Shown here: in pieces, positions 26,169 through 33,801 of the stretch | Layout of the letters: every line of letters begins with the position of its first letter | How positions within the stretch are numbered: position 1 is the first letter of the stretch | From: Streptomyces sp. TSRI0107 | Lineage (GTDB): Bacteria; Actinomycetota; Actinomycetes; Streptomycetales; Streptomycetaceae | Direction of reading: 5' to 3' | NCBI RefSeq assembly: GCF_001905845.1 | Contig: NZ_LIVZ01000003.1 | Coordinates: 434,001-498,000, forward strand | DNA length: 64,000 nucleotides | The notes under the pieces: generated by a model | The model's input: the letters and a program-made list of their open reading frames with translations, nothing else | Told to the model about the DNA's origin: nothing | Databases searched by the model: none | Program-made: the position numbers and the translations under genes

Positions 26169-28142
26169 TCAACTCGCCGTCCTGCCGGTGAGGTTGAGCA
26201 GATACTCCTTCCGGTTCAGCGGATTGTGGTCCGTGCGCGGCCGCCGGGGTACCGCGGCGCCCCGGTCGACGGGCGCGTAGTGGTCGAAGGCGCTCTCCAG
26301 CTCGCCCTCGCCCCTGGTGAGCCCCGGAAGCCGCTGCTCCAGCGCGTGGACGAGCGCCGCCGGCACCACGCCGTCGAGGACGCACAGCGCGCCGCGCGTC
26401 TCGGTGGTGCGCGGCACCGCCCGCAGCGCGGACAGCACCGGCAGCAGAGCGCCCAGCGTGTCCGCCGGCGCCTCCAGCCGGAACCGGTGCATCGGTTCGT
26501 GCACCCGGGTGCCGGCCCGGCGCAGCGCCTCGGCCAGGACCAGCGGGGTCAGCCCCCGGAAGTCGGCCCCGGTGCTGGACATGCTCTTGTCGAAGCCCTG
26601 GTGGGCGTGGCTCTGGCGCGGCCAGTACCCGGAGTGGGTCATGGTGACCGTGCAGTCGGGGATCCGCCAGCCGTACAGGCCCTGTCCCAGAGTCTCCCGC
26701 ACGGTGTCCTCGACGGCCTTGAAGAAGGCGTACGGCATCGAGCCCAGCTCCACCTCCAGCCGGAACTGCGTGCCCGCGCCGACCGGGGCGGGGTCGACGC
26801 GCAGGCCGACGGTGGCGATGAAGGGGTTGTCGTCCTTCTTGATGAACTCGACCGCCGCACCCGTCCCGGTCAGGCGTTCGACGCACAGCGGTGTCGTCTC
26901 GCGGAAGGCGACGTCGAGGCCGTAGTCGTCGGCGAGGGTCGCCTGGACGACCTCCTTCTGCACCTCCCCGTACAGCGACACGGAGGTCTCCTGGCGCACC
27001 TCGTCGTGCCGCAGGCCGATCAGCGGGTCCTGTTCGGCCAGCTGGGTGAGCGCGAGGTGCAGGGCCCGCCGGTCCGCCGGGCGGACCGGTTCGACGACGG
27101 TCTCCAGGGTCGGCGGGGCGAAGAGGTGCCCGTCCGTGGTGCGGGGCACGCCGAGCCAGTCGCCGATCCTGACCTCGCCGAGACCCCACAACCGGGCGAT
27201 GCGGCCCGCGCCGACCGCGTCCCGGCGGACGTCCGTACCGTCCTCGAAGACGTGCACGGCCGTCACCCGGCCCTCGCGGCCCCGCGCACCGAAGCGGATC
27301 CGGTCGCGGGTGCGCAGGGTGCCGGAGAAGAGCCGGGCGTACGCCACCTTCTCCCCCGCCGGACCCCGTTCCACCTTGAAGACGGTGCCCGAGACGGGCC
27401 CGTCCGGGTCGCCGCCGGCGGTGGGCAGCAGCCGTCCGATGCCGTCGATCAGCGCGTCCACGCCCGCTCCGGTGATCGCGGAACCCGCGTACGCGGGATG
27501 CACCAGGCCCTGCCGGGTCTGCTCGGCCAGCGCCGCTCGCACCAGGGCGTCCGGGACCCGGCCGTCGACATAGGCGGCGAGCAGGTCGTCGTCGTGGTCG
27601 GCGAGGACGTCCAGCGCGGCCGGGACCGGGCGGGGCGTGAAGCGGGCCCCGGGCGTGCCGAGGCCGGTGGCGGTGCCCATCGGGACGACGGCGGCCGACA
27701 GCCGTTCGGCGGCGGCGCGCAGCACGTCCTCGTAGGCCGCGCCACGGCGGTCGATCTTGTTGACGAAGAGCAGGGTGGGAATGCGCAGCCGGCGCAGGGT
27801 CCGCATCAGCACCCGTGTCTGCGCCTGGACGCCCTCGACGGCCGAGACGACCAGGACGGCGCCGTCCAGCACGCCGAGCACCCGCTCCACCTCGGCGATG
27901 AAGTCCGGGTGGCCGGGGGTGTCGATGAGGTTGACGGTCACGCCGTCCAGCGGGAACGAGACGACGGCGGACTTGATGGTGATGCCGCGCTGCCGCTCCA
28001 GCGCGAGGGTGTCGGTGCGGGTGCTGCCGGCGTCGACACTGCCGATCTCGTCGATGACTCCGGCGCTGTGCAGCAGCCGTTCGGTCAGACTGGTCTTACC
28101 GGCGTCGACATGGGCGAGGATCCCGAGGTTGAGCAAATGCAC
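26169..28142 (-). CDS. ribosomal protection GTPase (OtrA/TetM-like)
   Basis: 657 residues, EF-G-like translational GTPase. GTPase motifs: AHVDAGKTSLTERLL, RGITIKSAV, DTPGHPDF, NKID; then domains II-V, including the domain IV region (KKDDNPFIATVGLR, DCTVTMTHSGYWP). Length is close to OtrA and TetM/TetW proteins and shorter than EF-G. Relatives displace tetracycline from the ribosome; many Streptomyces carry such genes whose actual ligand is untested. GTG start at 28142. A short leader ORF upstream (28096-28206) overlaps it, which suggests translational attenuation. Confidence 0.9.
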   Translation of the reverse strand: MHLLNLGILAHVDAGKTSLTERLLHSAGVIDEIGSVDAGSTRTDTLALERQRGITIKSAVVSFPLDGVTVNLIDTPGHPDFIAEVERVLGVLDGAVLVVSAVEGVQAQTRVLMRTLRRLRIPTLLFVNKIDRRGAAYEDVLRAAAERLSAAVVPMGTATGLGTPGARFTPRPVPAALDVLADHDDDLLAAYVDGRVPDALVRAALAEQTRQGLVHPAYAGSAITGAGVDALIDGIGRLLPTAGGDPDGPVSGTVFKVERGPAGEKVAYARLFSGTLRTRDRIRFGARGREGRVTAVHVFEDGTDVRRDAVGAGRIARLWGLGEVRIGDWLGVPRTTDGHLFAPPTLETVVEPVRPADRRALHLALTQLAEQDPLIGLRHDEVRQETSVSLYGEVQKEVVQATLADDYGLDVAFRETTPLCVERLTGTGAAVEFIKKDDNPFIATVGLRVDPAPVGAGTQFRLEVELGSMPYAFFKAVEDTVRETLGQGLYGWRIPDCTVTMTHSGYWPRQSHAHQGFDKSMSSTGADFRGLTPLVLAEALRRAGTRVHEPMHRFRLEAPADTLGALLPVLSALRAVPRTTETRGALCVLDGVVPAALVHALEQRLPGLTRGEGELESAFDHYAPVDRGAAVPRRPRTDHNPLNRKEYLLNLTGRTAS

Positions 28143-28206
28143 GAAGCGTCATGTCCTTGGTGGTAGGGGCCGTTCCTTGCGGGATGGACATGGACGCAGC
28201 GCGCAT
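28096..28206 (-). CDS. candidate leader peptide of the ribosomal protection gene
   Basis: 36-codon ORF starting at an ATG preceded by GAGGAGCGATCC, a far better ribosome site than that of the downstream gene. It begins MRAASMSIPQ and ends in an Arg-rich tail, overlapping the first 47 bases of the resistance gene in another frame. Leader peptides control tet(M)-type genes by attenuation or translational coupling, so a similar role is plausible. There is no evidence that it is translated. Confidence 0.4.
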   Translation of the reverse strand: MRAASMSIPQGTAPTTKDMTLRAFAQPRDPRPCRRR

Positions 28207-28298
28207 GGATCGCTCCTCGGGGTGCGACGACGGGTGGTCGGATGCAGTGCAGCAGAACCGCGGGCGAGGCGCCAACGGATTTACGACGGGAGCGGGCC

Positions 28299-29402
28299 GT
28301 GCGGGACATTCTTCCGGTGCTCAGCGGTTGGTACGCGGCGGCCGAACCGTTCGGCCTGGCCACCGTCGTCGCGGTCAGCGGCAGCGCGCCCCGCGATCCC
28401 GGCGCGGCGATGGCGGTCGGGCCGGGCGGCGAGGCCGTCGGCAGTGTGTCCGGGGGCTGTGTCGAGGGCGCCGTGTTCGAACTGGCGCGGGAGGTGGCGG
28501 CGAGCGGCCGGGCGCGGCTGGAGAAGTTCGGGTATGGCGACGAGGACGCCTTCGCGGTCGGCCTGACCTGCGGCGGCGAGATCACCGTGCTGGTGCGGCC
28601 GGTCAGCCCCGGCCACGACCCGTCGTTCGGCGCGGTCGCCGCGTCCGTGGCCGGGGGACGCCCGGTGACCGTGGCGACCGTGACCGACGGTCCGGCGCCG
28701 CGCGGGGCCACGCTGGCCGTCTGGCCCGGCGAGGTGTCCGGCACGCTGGGTACGAGCGGCCTGGACGCGGCGGTCACCGCCGACGCGCGCGGCGAACTCG
28801 CCCTCGGCGCCACCGGCGTACGGCACTACGGGCCGCGCGGTGAGCGGCGGGCGGACGAAGTCTCGGTGTTCCTGCACTCGTTCGCGCCGCCGCCGCGGAT
28901 GCTGGTGTTCGGCGCCATCGACTACGCGGCGGCCGTGGCGCGCATCGGTGTCTTCCTCGGCTACCGGGTCACCGTCTGCGACGCCCGCCCGGTGTTCGCC
29001 ACGCCCGAGCGTTTCCCGCCGGGCGTGGAGGTGGTCGTCGACTGGCCGGACCGCTGGCTGCGCGGCACCGGGACGGACGAGCGCACGGTGATCTGTGTGC
29101 TGACGCACGATCCGAAGTTCGACGTGCCGCTGCTGGCGGAGGCGCTGCGCCGGCCCGCCGCGTACATCGGGGCGATGGGCGGCCGCCGCACCCACGACGA
29201 GCGGGCGCGGAAGCTGGCCGGGGCCGGGGTCGGCGCGGCGGAACTGGCCCGCCTGCGCTCGCCGATCGGCCTGGCCCTCGGGGCGCGCACGCCCGAGGAG
29301 GTCGCCGTGTCCGTCGCGGCGGAGATCGTCGCGCTGCGCCGGGGCGGCAGCGGGACTCCGCTGGCCGCGACGACGGGCGCGGTGCACCCGCCGCGGCCGT
29401 AG
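28299..29402 (+). CDS. XdhC/CoxI-family protein
   Basis: 367 residues. The N-terminal XdhC domain has AVSGSAPRDPGAAMAVG and SVSGGCVEGAVFELA, with the conserved Ser-Gly-Gly-Cys-Val-Glu. The C-terminal Rossmann domain has MLVFGAIDYAAAVARIG, VTVCDARPVFATPERFP, CVLTHDPKFDVPLL and YIGAMGGRRTHDERARKL. XdhC proteins bind molybdenum cofactor, help sulfurate it, and insert it into xanthine dehydrogenase or CO dehydrogenase-type enzymes. No molybdoenzyme gene is in the window. GTG 28299 with GGGAGCGG upstream. Divergent from the ribosomal protection gene. Confidence 0.9.
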   Translation: MRDILPVLSGWYAAAEPFGLATVVAVSGSAPRDPGAAMAVGPGGEAVGSVSGGCVEGAVFELAREVAASGRARLEKFGYGDEDAFAVGLTCGGEITVLVRPVSPGHDPSFGAVAASVAGGRPVTVATVTDGPAPRGATLAVWPGEVSGTLGTSGLDAAVTADARGELALGATGVRHYGPRGERRADEVSVFLHSFAPPPRMLVFGAIDYAAAVARIGVFLGYRVTVCDARPVFATPERFPPGVEVVVDWPDRWLRGTGTDERTVICVLTHDPKFDVPLLAEALRRPAAYIGAMGGRRTHDERARKLAGAGVGAAELARLRSPIGLALGARTPEEVAVSVAAEIVALRRGGSGTPLAATTGAVHPPRP

Positions 29403-29404
29403 GC

Positions 29405-29914
29405 TCAGCGGTCCCGGCGCGGTGGCAGCCGGTGCAGGGTGACGTCGGTCAGTTCGCCGTCGGCGACCGTCGCCGTCATGTAGGTGCAGTGCGGCTGACG
29501 GCGGCGGTCGGTGGGCGAGCCGGGGTTCAGCAGACGCAGGCCCGACGGGGCGGTGGTGTCCCAGGGGATGTGGCTGTGGCCGAAGACCAGCACGTCGAGG
29601 TCGGGGAAGCGGGCGGCGCAGCGCGTCTCGCGGCCCTGTGCGGGTCCGGTCTCGTGGACGGCGCCGAAGCGCAGCCCGCCCAGTTCGGCGTGGGCCACCT
29701 CGGGGAGCCGGGCGCGCAGTTCGGGCCCGTCGTTGTTGCCGTACACGGCGACCAGCCGGCGGCTGTGCCGCTCCAGCAGGTCGAGGGTGGCCGTGTCGAC
29801 CCAGTCCCCCGCGTGGAAGACGACGTCGGCGCGTGGCAGTTCGGCGAGCAGCGGCGCGGGCAGCTCCCGGGCGCGCTTGGGGACGTGGGTGTCGGACATC
29901 AGCAACAGGCGCAC
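29405..29914 (-). CDS. YfcE/MJ0936-type metallophosphoesterase
   Basis: 169 residues. Calcineurin-like phosphoesterase motifs in order: LMSDTHVPKRA (Asp, His), VFHAGDWVD (GD), AVYGNNDG (GNND), VFGHSHIPW (GHSH) and LLNPGSPTDRR. These supply all the expected metal ligands. Family members cleave phosphodiesters or nucleotides; the substrate is unknown. GTG 29914 gives the family-typical beginning RLLLMSDTH. Convergent with xdhC (2 bp between stops). A possible 59-codon ORF lies just upstream. Confidence 0.9.
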   Translation of the reverse strand: MRLLLMSDTHVPKRARELPAPLLAELPRADVVFHAGDWVDTATLDLLERHSRRLVAVYGNNDGPELRARLPEVAHAELGGLRFGAVHETGPAQGRETRCAARFPDLDVLVFGHSHIPWDTTAPSGLRLLNPGSPTDRRRQPHCTYMTATVADGELTDVTLHRLPPRRDR

Positions 29915-29936
29915 CGCCTCAGCGTACGGCCGCCGG

Positions 29937-30116
29937 TCAGTCCTCACCCCTCACGATGTTCCCCTCCAGGGCGAGGTCCGGGCGCGCTGGGCCCTCGGGG
30001 TCCCGGACGGCCGACACGCAGGTGCGCAGGGCTGGTTTCTCCTTCATGCGCCGGGCCCTCGACCAGCCTGTCTCGGGCCTTCGGGCGACGGGTTTGTCAC
30101 TGGTGGGTGTCGTCAC
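29937..30116 (-). CDS. candidate small ORF upstream of the phosphoesterase
   Basis: 59 codons, GTG start preceded by GAGAGGAGCAGGCC, ending 22 bp before the phosphoesterase start on the same strand. The product begins MTTPTSDKPVARRPETGWSR and is basic at the front and acidic at the end, with no known motif and one Cys. The good ribosome site and operon-like spacing are the only support; codon bias is weak over so short a length. This is the only content I see in 29915-30187. Confidence 0.35.
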   Translation of the reverse strand: MTTPTSDKPVARRPETGWSRARRMKEKPALRTCVSAVRDPEGPARPDLALEGNIVRGED

Positions 30117-30187
30117 GGCCTGCTCCTCTCACTTCACTGACGCCACCCCGGGTCCCCATTCGTTGAAGTGGGCAAACACCGGTCGGG

Positions 30188-30544
30188 TCAGGTGGCGCCG
30201 GACCCGCCCCCGCCGAAGGAGCCGCTGGAGCCCTCGTCCCAGCGCGGGCGGCGCTGGTCGCCGCTGGGGGTGCCCCCGGTGGGCCTCAGTTCGTGCGGGG
30301 TGAGCCGTTCGCCCTCGCCCATGCCGTGCGGGGCCCGCTGCTCCCGGGTCTCGTGGACCGGCCCGGAGTCGGGCAGCCTGGGCTGTTCGTCGGGGCGGGG
30401 CCGGCGGGGCTCCCGCTTGCGCGCCCGGATACCGAGCAGTACGGCCCAGATCAGTGCGGCGGTGATGACGACGCCTCCGACGAGGATGACGGCCATGCCG
30501 ACCCCGGAGCCCGAGGCGGCGACTTCGCTGGCGGTTGTGTTCAT
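30188..30544 (-). CDS. DUF6479-like single-pass membrane protein
   Basis: 118 residues. A short outside N-terminus (NTTASEVAASGSG) leads to one membrane segment (GMAVILVGGVVITAALIWAV), a basic stop-transfer (RARKREPRRPRP), and a long hydrophilic Arg/Pro/Gly-rich tail ending SSGSFGGGGSGAT. This layout is a Streptomyces-wide small membrane family. Function unknown. ATG 30544 is preferred; the open frame upstream is short and unlike. Confidence 0.7.
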   Translation of the reverse strand: MNTTASEVAASGSGVGMAVILVGGVVITAALIWAVLLGIRARKREPRRPRPDEQPRLPDSGPVHETREQRAPHGMGEGERLTPHELRPTGGTPSGDQRRPRWDEGSSGSFGGGGSGAT

Positions 30545-30685
30545 GGACGTCGAGTACCCGAAGTCGCCGGGTGAATGACCAGTCACCCCCGGACGGGTGC
30601 CGGTGTGCGACCGGCGGGCCGGTCCCGGCCTGACCGCGGCCGATCGGGCGGCCCTGGCCGGGCCGCCCTCCGCGGTGTGCGGTCC

Positions 30686-31105
30686 CTAGGTGTTCGGCCG
30701 GGCCACGCTGATGTCGCCGAGGGCCGAGCCCGGGTCGCGTTCCATCGCCAGGTCGCCCAGGGAGACGATGCCCACCGGGTGGCCCTGCTCGACGACGGGC
30801 ACGCGGCGCACGGCGTGTTCGCGCATCAGCTGGATGGCGTTGTCCAGGTCCTCGTCGGGCTGGAGCGTGAACAGGTCCTCGCTGCACGCGCCGGCCACCG
30901 TGGTCTGTTCGGGGTCGCCGCCCTCGGAGATCGACCGGACGACCAGGTCGCGGTCGGTGACCAGGCCCCGCAGGTCGTCGCCCTCGGTGACCAGGACCGC
31001 GCCGATGTCCTCGTCGCGCATGATCCGGGCGACCGCCGCGACCGACGTCTGCGGTTCCACGGTCACCGGATCGGCGGTCATGATGTCGCGGACGTGCTGA
31101 GTCAT
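30686..31105 (-). CDS. tandem CBS-domain protein
   Basis: 139 residues made of two CBS motifs: VRDIMTADPVTVEPQTSVAA with VLVTEGDDLRGLVTDRDLVV, and SEDLFTLQPDEDLDNAIQLM with VPVVEQGHPVGIVSLGDLA. Paired CBS domains bind adenine nucleotides (AMP, ATP, c-di-AMP or similar) and sense energy or second messengers. Stand-alone proteins of this size are common in Streptomyces, often linked to stress. The 46-bp gap to the upstream SpoIIE phosphatase on the same strand allows co-transcription. Confidence 0.9.
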   Translation of the reverse strand: MTQHVRDIMTADPVTVEPQTSVAAVARIMRDEDIGAVLVTEGDDLRGLVTDRDLVVRSISEGGDPEQTTVAGACSEDLFTLQPDEDLDNAIQLMREHAVRRVPVVEQGHPVGIVSLGDLAMERDPGSALGDISVARPNT

Positions 31106-31151
31106 GACGTACCTCCTCGTCGTCGTCCGTCCGCGCTCCGGGTACCCGGTC

Positions 31152-33596
31152 TCAGGGCTCCAGCACGAGCTCGCTCCACACCTGCTTGCCGCCGCTGACG
31201 GGGACGGTGCCCCAGGCCGCCGACATGGCCTCGACGAGGAGCAGGCCGCGGCCGCCGGTGGCCTCCCAGCCGATGCTGGTCGGCTTGACCGGGGTGCGGG
31301 GCGAGGCGTCTGCGACGGCGATCCGCATCCGGTTGCCGACCAGCGTGAGGTCCATGCGGACCGGGCCCTCGGTGTGCACGAGGGCGTTGGTGACGAGTTC
31401 GGAGACGATCAGGAGGACCGCGTCGGCGTGGGCGGCGACGCCCCAGGCGCGCAGGGTGCGCTTGGTGAAGCGGCGGGCGTGCCGCACGGCCTCCGGGACC
31501 CGCCAGACCGACCAGGTCTCCCGGCGCGGGCGGACCGCCATGCCGTCGTAGCGCATCAGCAGCAGGGCGACGTCGTCGCTGCGCCGGGCGTTGCCCAGCA
31601 GGCCGTCGGCGACCAGCCCGAGGTGGGCGGGGTCGGAGCGGGCGAGCCGCTGGGCGAAGCGGTCCATGCCCTCGTCGATGTCGGTGTCGGCGGACTCCAC
31701 GAGCCCGTCGGTGGTGAGGGCGAGCAAGGTGCCGGGCTGGAGCCGGATCGGGGTCATGGGAAAGTCGGCTTGGGTGAGCACGCCGAGCGGCGGGCCGCCC
31801 TCCGTCTCGACGACCTGGGCGGAGCCGTCCGGGTGGCGCAGCACCGGGTGCAGATGGCCGGCGCGGACGCACCAGGCGGTGCCCTCCTCCATGTCGACGT
31901 CGACGTAGGCGCAGGTGGCGAAGAGGTCGGTCTCCATGTCGACGAGGAGCCGGTTGGCGTGCGAGACGACCACGTCCGGCGGGTGTCCCTCGACGGCGTA
32001 GGCGCGCAGCGCGGTGCGCATCTGGCCCATCAGGGTGGCGGCGGCCGGGCTGTGGCCCTGCACGTCGCCGATGACGAGGGCGACGTGGTGATCGGGCAGC
32101 GGGATGACGTCGTACCAGTCGCCGCCGACCTCCAGTCCGGCGGTGGCGGGCAGGTAGCGGGCGACGGCCTCGGCGCCGGGCAGTCTGGGGAGCCGGCGGG
32201 GCAGCAGCTGGCGCTGGAGCATGCCGACGAGTTCGTGTTCGGCGTCGAAGGCGTGGGCGCGCATCAGGGCCTGTCCGGCGAGTCCTGCGGAGGCGGTGAG
32301 CAGGGCGCGTTCGTCGGGGCCGAAGTCGTGCGGGCTGTCCCAGCCGATCAGGCAGGCGCCGGCCATCCGGCCGCCGGCGGACAGCGGCAGTACGGCGAGA
32401 CCGCCGGGGCCGACGTCGGCGAGGGCGGGTTCCAGGGTGGTGCCGGAGGGCCAGATCTGGGCGCGGCCCTCGCGCAGCGCGGCGGCGAGGGTGGGCATGG
32501 CCCGCACGGGCGCGTCGGGCCACTCGGTGCGCCACTCCAGGCGCCACAGTTCGGGCCAGGCCTCGGGTTCGGGCGGGTCGAGGACGGTGACGACGAGCCG
32601 GTCGTGCTCCAGTTCGGCGAGGGCGATGCGGTCGGCGCGCAGCGGCCGGCGCAGGGCGGCGACGACGGCCTGGCTGACGTCACGGACCGTCCCGGCGGTG
32701 GAGAGCGCGGCGGCCAGGCGTTGCACGCGGGCGACGTCGGTGACGTCGGAGCGCAGCTGGGAGGCGTCGACGACGGTGCCGACGAGCCGCGCCTGCTGTC
32801 CCTCGCCGCCGGGCTGCATACGGCCGCGCAGCCGCAGCCAGCGGGGCGGGCCGGCCGGGCGGCGCACGCGGAACTCCAGTTCGCGGTCGCCCACGGACAT
32901 GTGGTCGGCCTCGACCACGGACATCAGCGAGGGCAGGTCCTCGGGGACGGTGAGCCCGAGCAGGGTCTCGACCTTGCCGTCGAAGTCGTCGCGGGTGAGG
33001 CCGAACAGGTCGAGGATGCCGTCGCCGACCTCGACGCGGCCGGTGTCCATGGCGAGGGCGAAGGCGTGCGGCGGGAGTTCGCCGCCCTCGGGATGGGCGG
33101 GCGGGGCGGGGCAGGTGACGGCGTCGGCGATCAGTTCGAGGGCCTTGCGCTGATCGGTGTCGAAGCCGTGCGGGTCCTCGCTGACGGCGAGCAGGCAGCC
33201 GCCGTGGGTGTCCCGGCTCGCGGGCAGCGCGGCCAGGTGGAACTCCGGTCCCGGGGTGCGCCGGCTGTCGGCGCGGGCGGCCAGCTCGGCGGGGCTCACC
33301 CAGACCGGCCGCCGGTCGCGGTGGGCGTCGGCGGCCGGGGAGCGCCCGGCGACCGGATAACTGTCGCGCAGCCCGTACAGCGTCCGGGGGACGCCCGCCG
33401 ACTCGACCAGGCACAGCAGGTCTCCGTCCTCGTCGGGGGCGTACACGGCGGCGAAAGTCGCCCCCGCGAAGACGAGTGACTGTTCGAGGACGCGGTGCAG
33501 CCGTTCGGGGGTGTCCCGGTCGTCCGTGATCGCTCGCAGGGCGATCTCGGCGCGCGGCGTCACCGTTCCACGTCCCGCGGCGCCGTCATTGACCAC
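31152..33596 (-). CDS. multidomain SpoIIE phosphatase with GAF, PAS and anti-sigma kinase domains
   Basis: 814 residues. Order: GAF (about 20-165), PAS (about 175-285, VGTVVDASQLRSD linker), GAF (about 290-450), PP2C (about 465-675; GGDWYDVIPLPDH, GDVQGHSPAAA, RRSDDVALLLMR), and a C-terminal HATPase of the RsbW/SpoIIAB type (about 690-814; SELVTNALVHTEG N-box, VADASPRTPV, GGRGLLLV). Having phosphatase and anti-sigma kinase in one chain allows opposite control of a STAS partner. Start GTG 33596 or GTG 33563. Divergent from the lanthipeptide synthetase, about 205 bp away. Confidence 0.92.
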   Translation of the reverse strand: MVNDGAAGRGTVTPRAEIALRAITDDRDTPERLHRVLEQSLVFAGATFAAVYAPDEDGDLLCLVESAGVPRTLYGLRDSYPVAGRSPAADAHRDRRPVWVSPAELAARADSRRTPGPEFHLAALPASRDTHGGCLLAVSEDPHGFDTDQRKALELIADAVTCPAPPAHPEGGELPPHAFALAMDTGRVEVGDGILDLFGLTRDDFDGKVETLLGLTVPEDLPSLMSVVEADHMSVGDRELEFRVRRPAGPPRWLRLRGRMQPGGEGQQARLVGTVVDASQLRSDVTDVARVQRLAAALSTAGTVRDVSQAVVAALRRPLRADRIALAELEHDRLVVTVLDPPEPEAWPELWRLEWRTEWPDAPVRAMPTLAAALREGRAQIWPSGTTLEPALADVGPGGLAVLPLSAGGRMAGACLIGWDSPHDFGPDERALLTASAGLAGQALMRAHAFDAEHELVGMLQRQLLPRRLPRLPGAEAVARYLPATAGLEVGGDWYDVIPLPDHHVALVIGDVQGHSPAAATLMGQMRTALRAYAVEGHPPDVVVSHANRLLVDMETDLFATCAYVDVDMEEGTAWCVRAGHLHPVLRHPDGSAQVVETEGGPPLGVLTQADFPMTPIRLQPGTLLALTTDGLVESADTDIDEGMDRFAQRLARSDPAHLGLVADGLLGNARRSDDVALLLMRYDGMAVRPRRETWSVWRVPEAVRHARRFTKRTLRAWGVAAHADAVLLIVSELVTNALVHTEGPVRMDLTLVGNRMRIAVADASPRTPVKPTSIGWEATGGRGLLLVEAMSAAWGTVPVSGGKQVWSELVLEP

Positions 33597-33801
33597 GTCC
33601 GTATTACAGCGCTAATGGGGCGTCCGCGCAGCCCCTGTGTGCGTTCCGTGGAGCCGGCGCGGAGTCTGCGCGCAGTCCGCGGTCGAAAGGTCCCGAACAT
33701 GTCTTGACCCGTGCGTACCGCACACCGACCTCGTGACAGGCGTGACTGTCCGGAGCCGCCGGCCGGCTGGAAGGCTCAGTGGCCGTCACGGAGGGGGAGG
33801 C

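Noticed and set aside
26169..28142. Elongation factor G
   Set aside because: The length (657) and the regions around domains III-V fit OtrA/TetM-type ribosomal protection proteins better, and no ribosomal-protein operon surrounds it.
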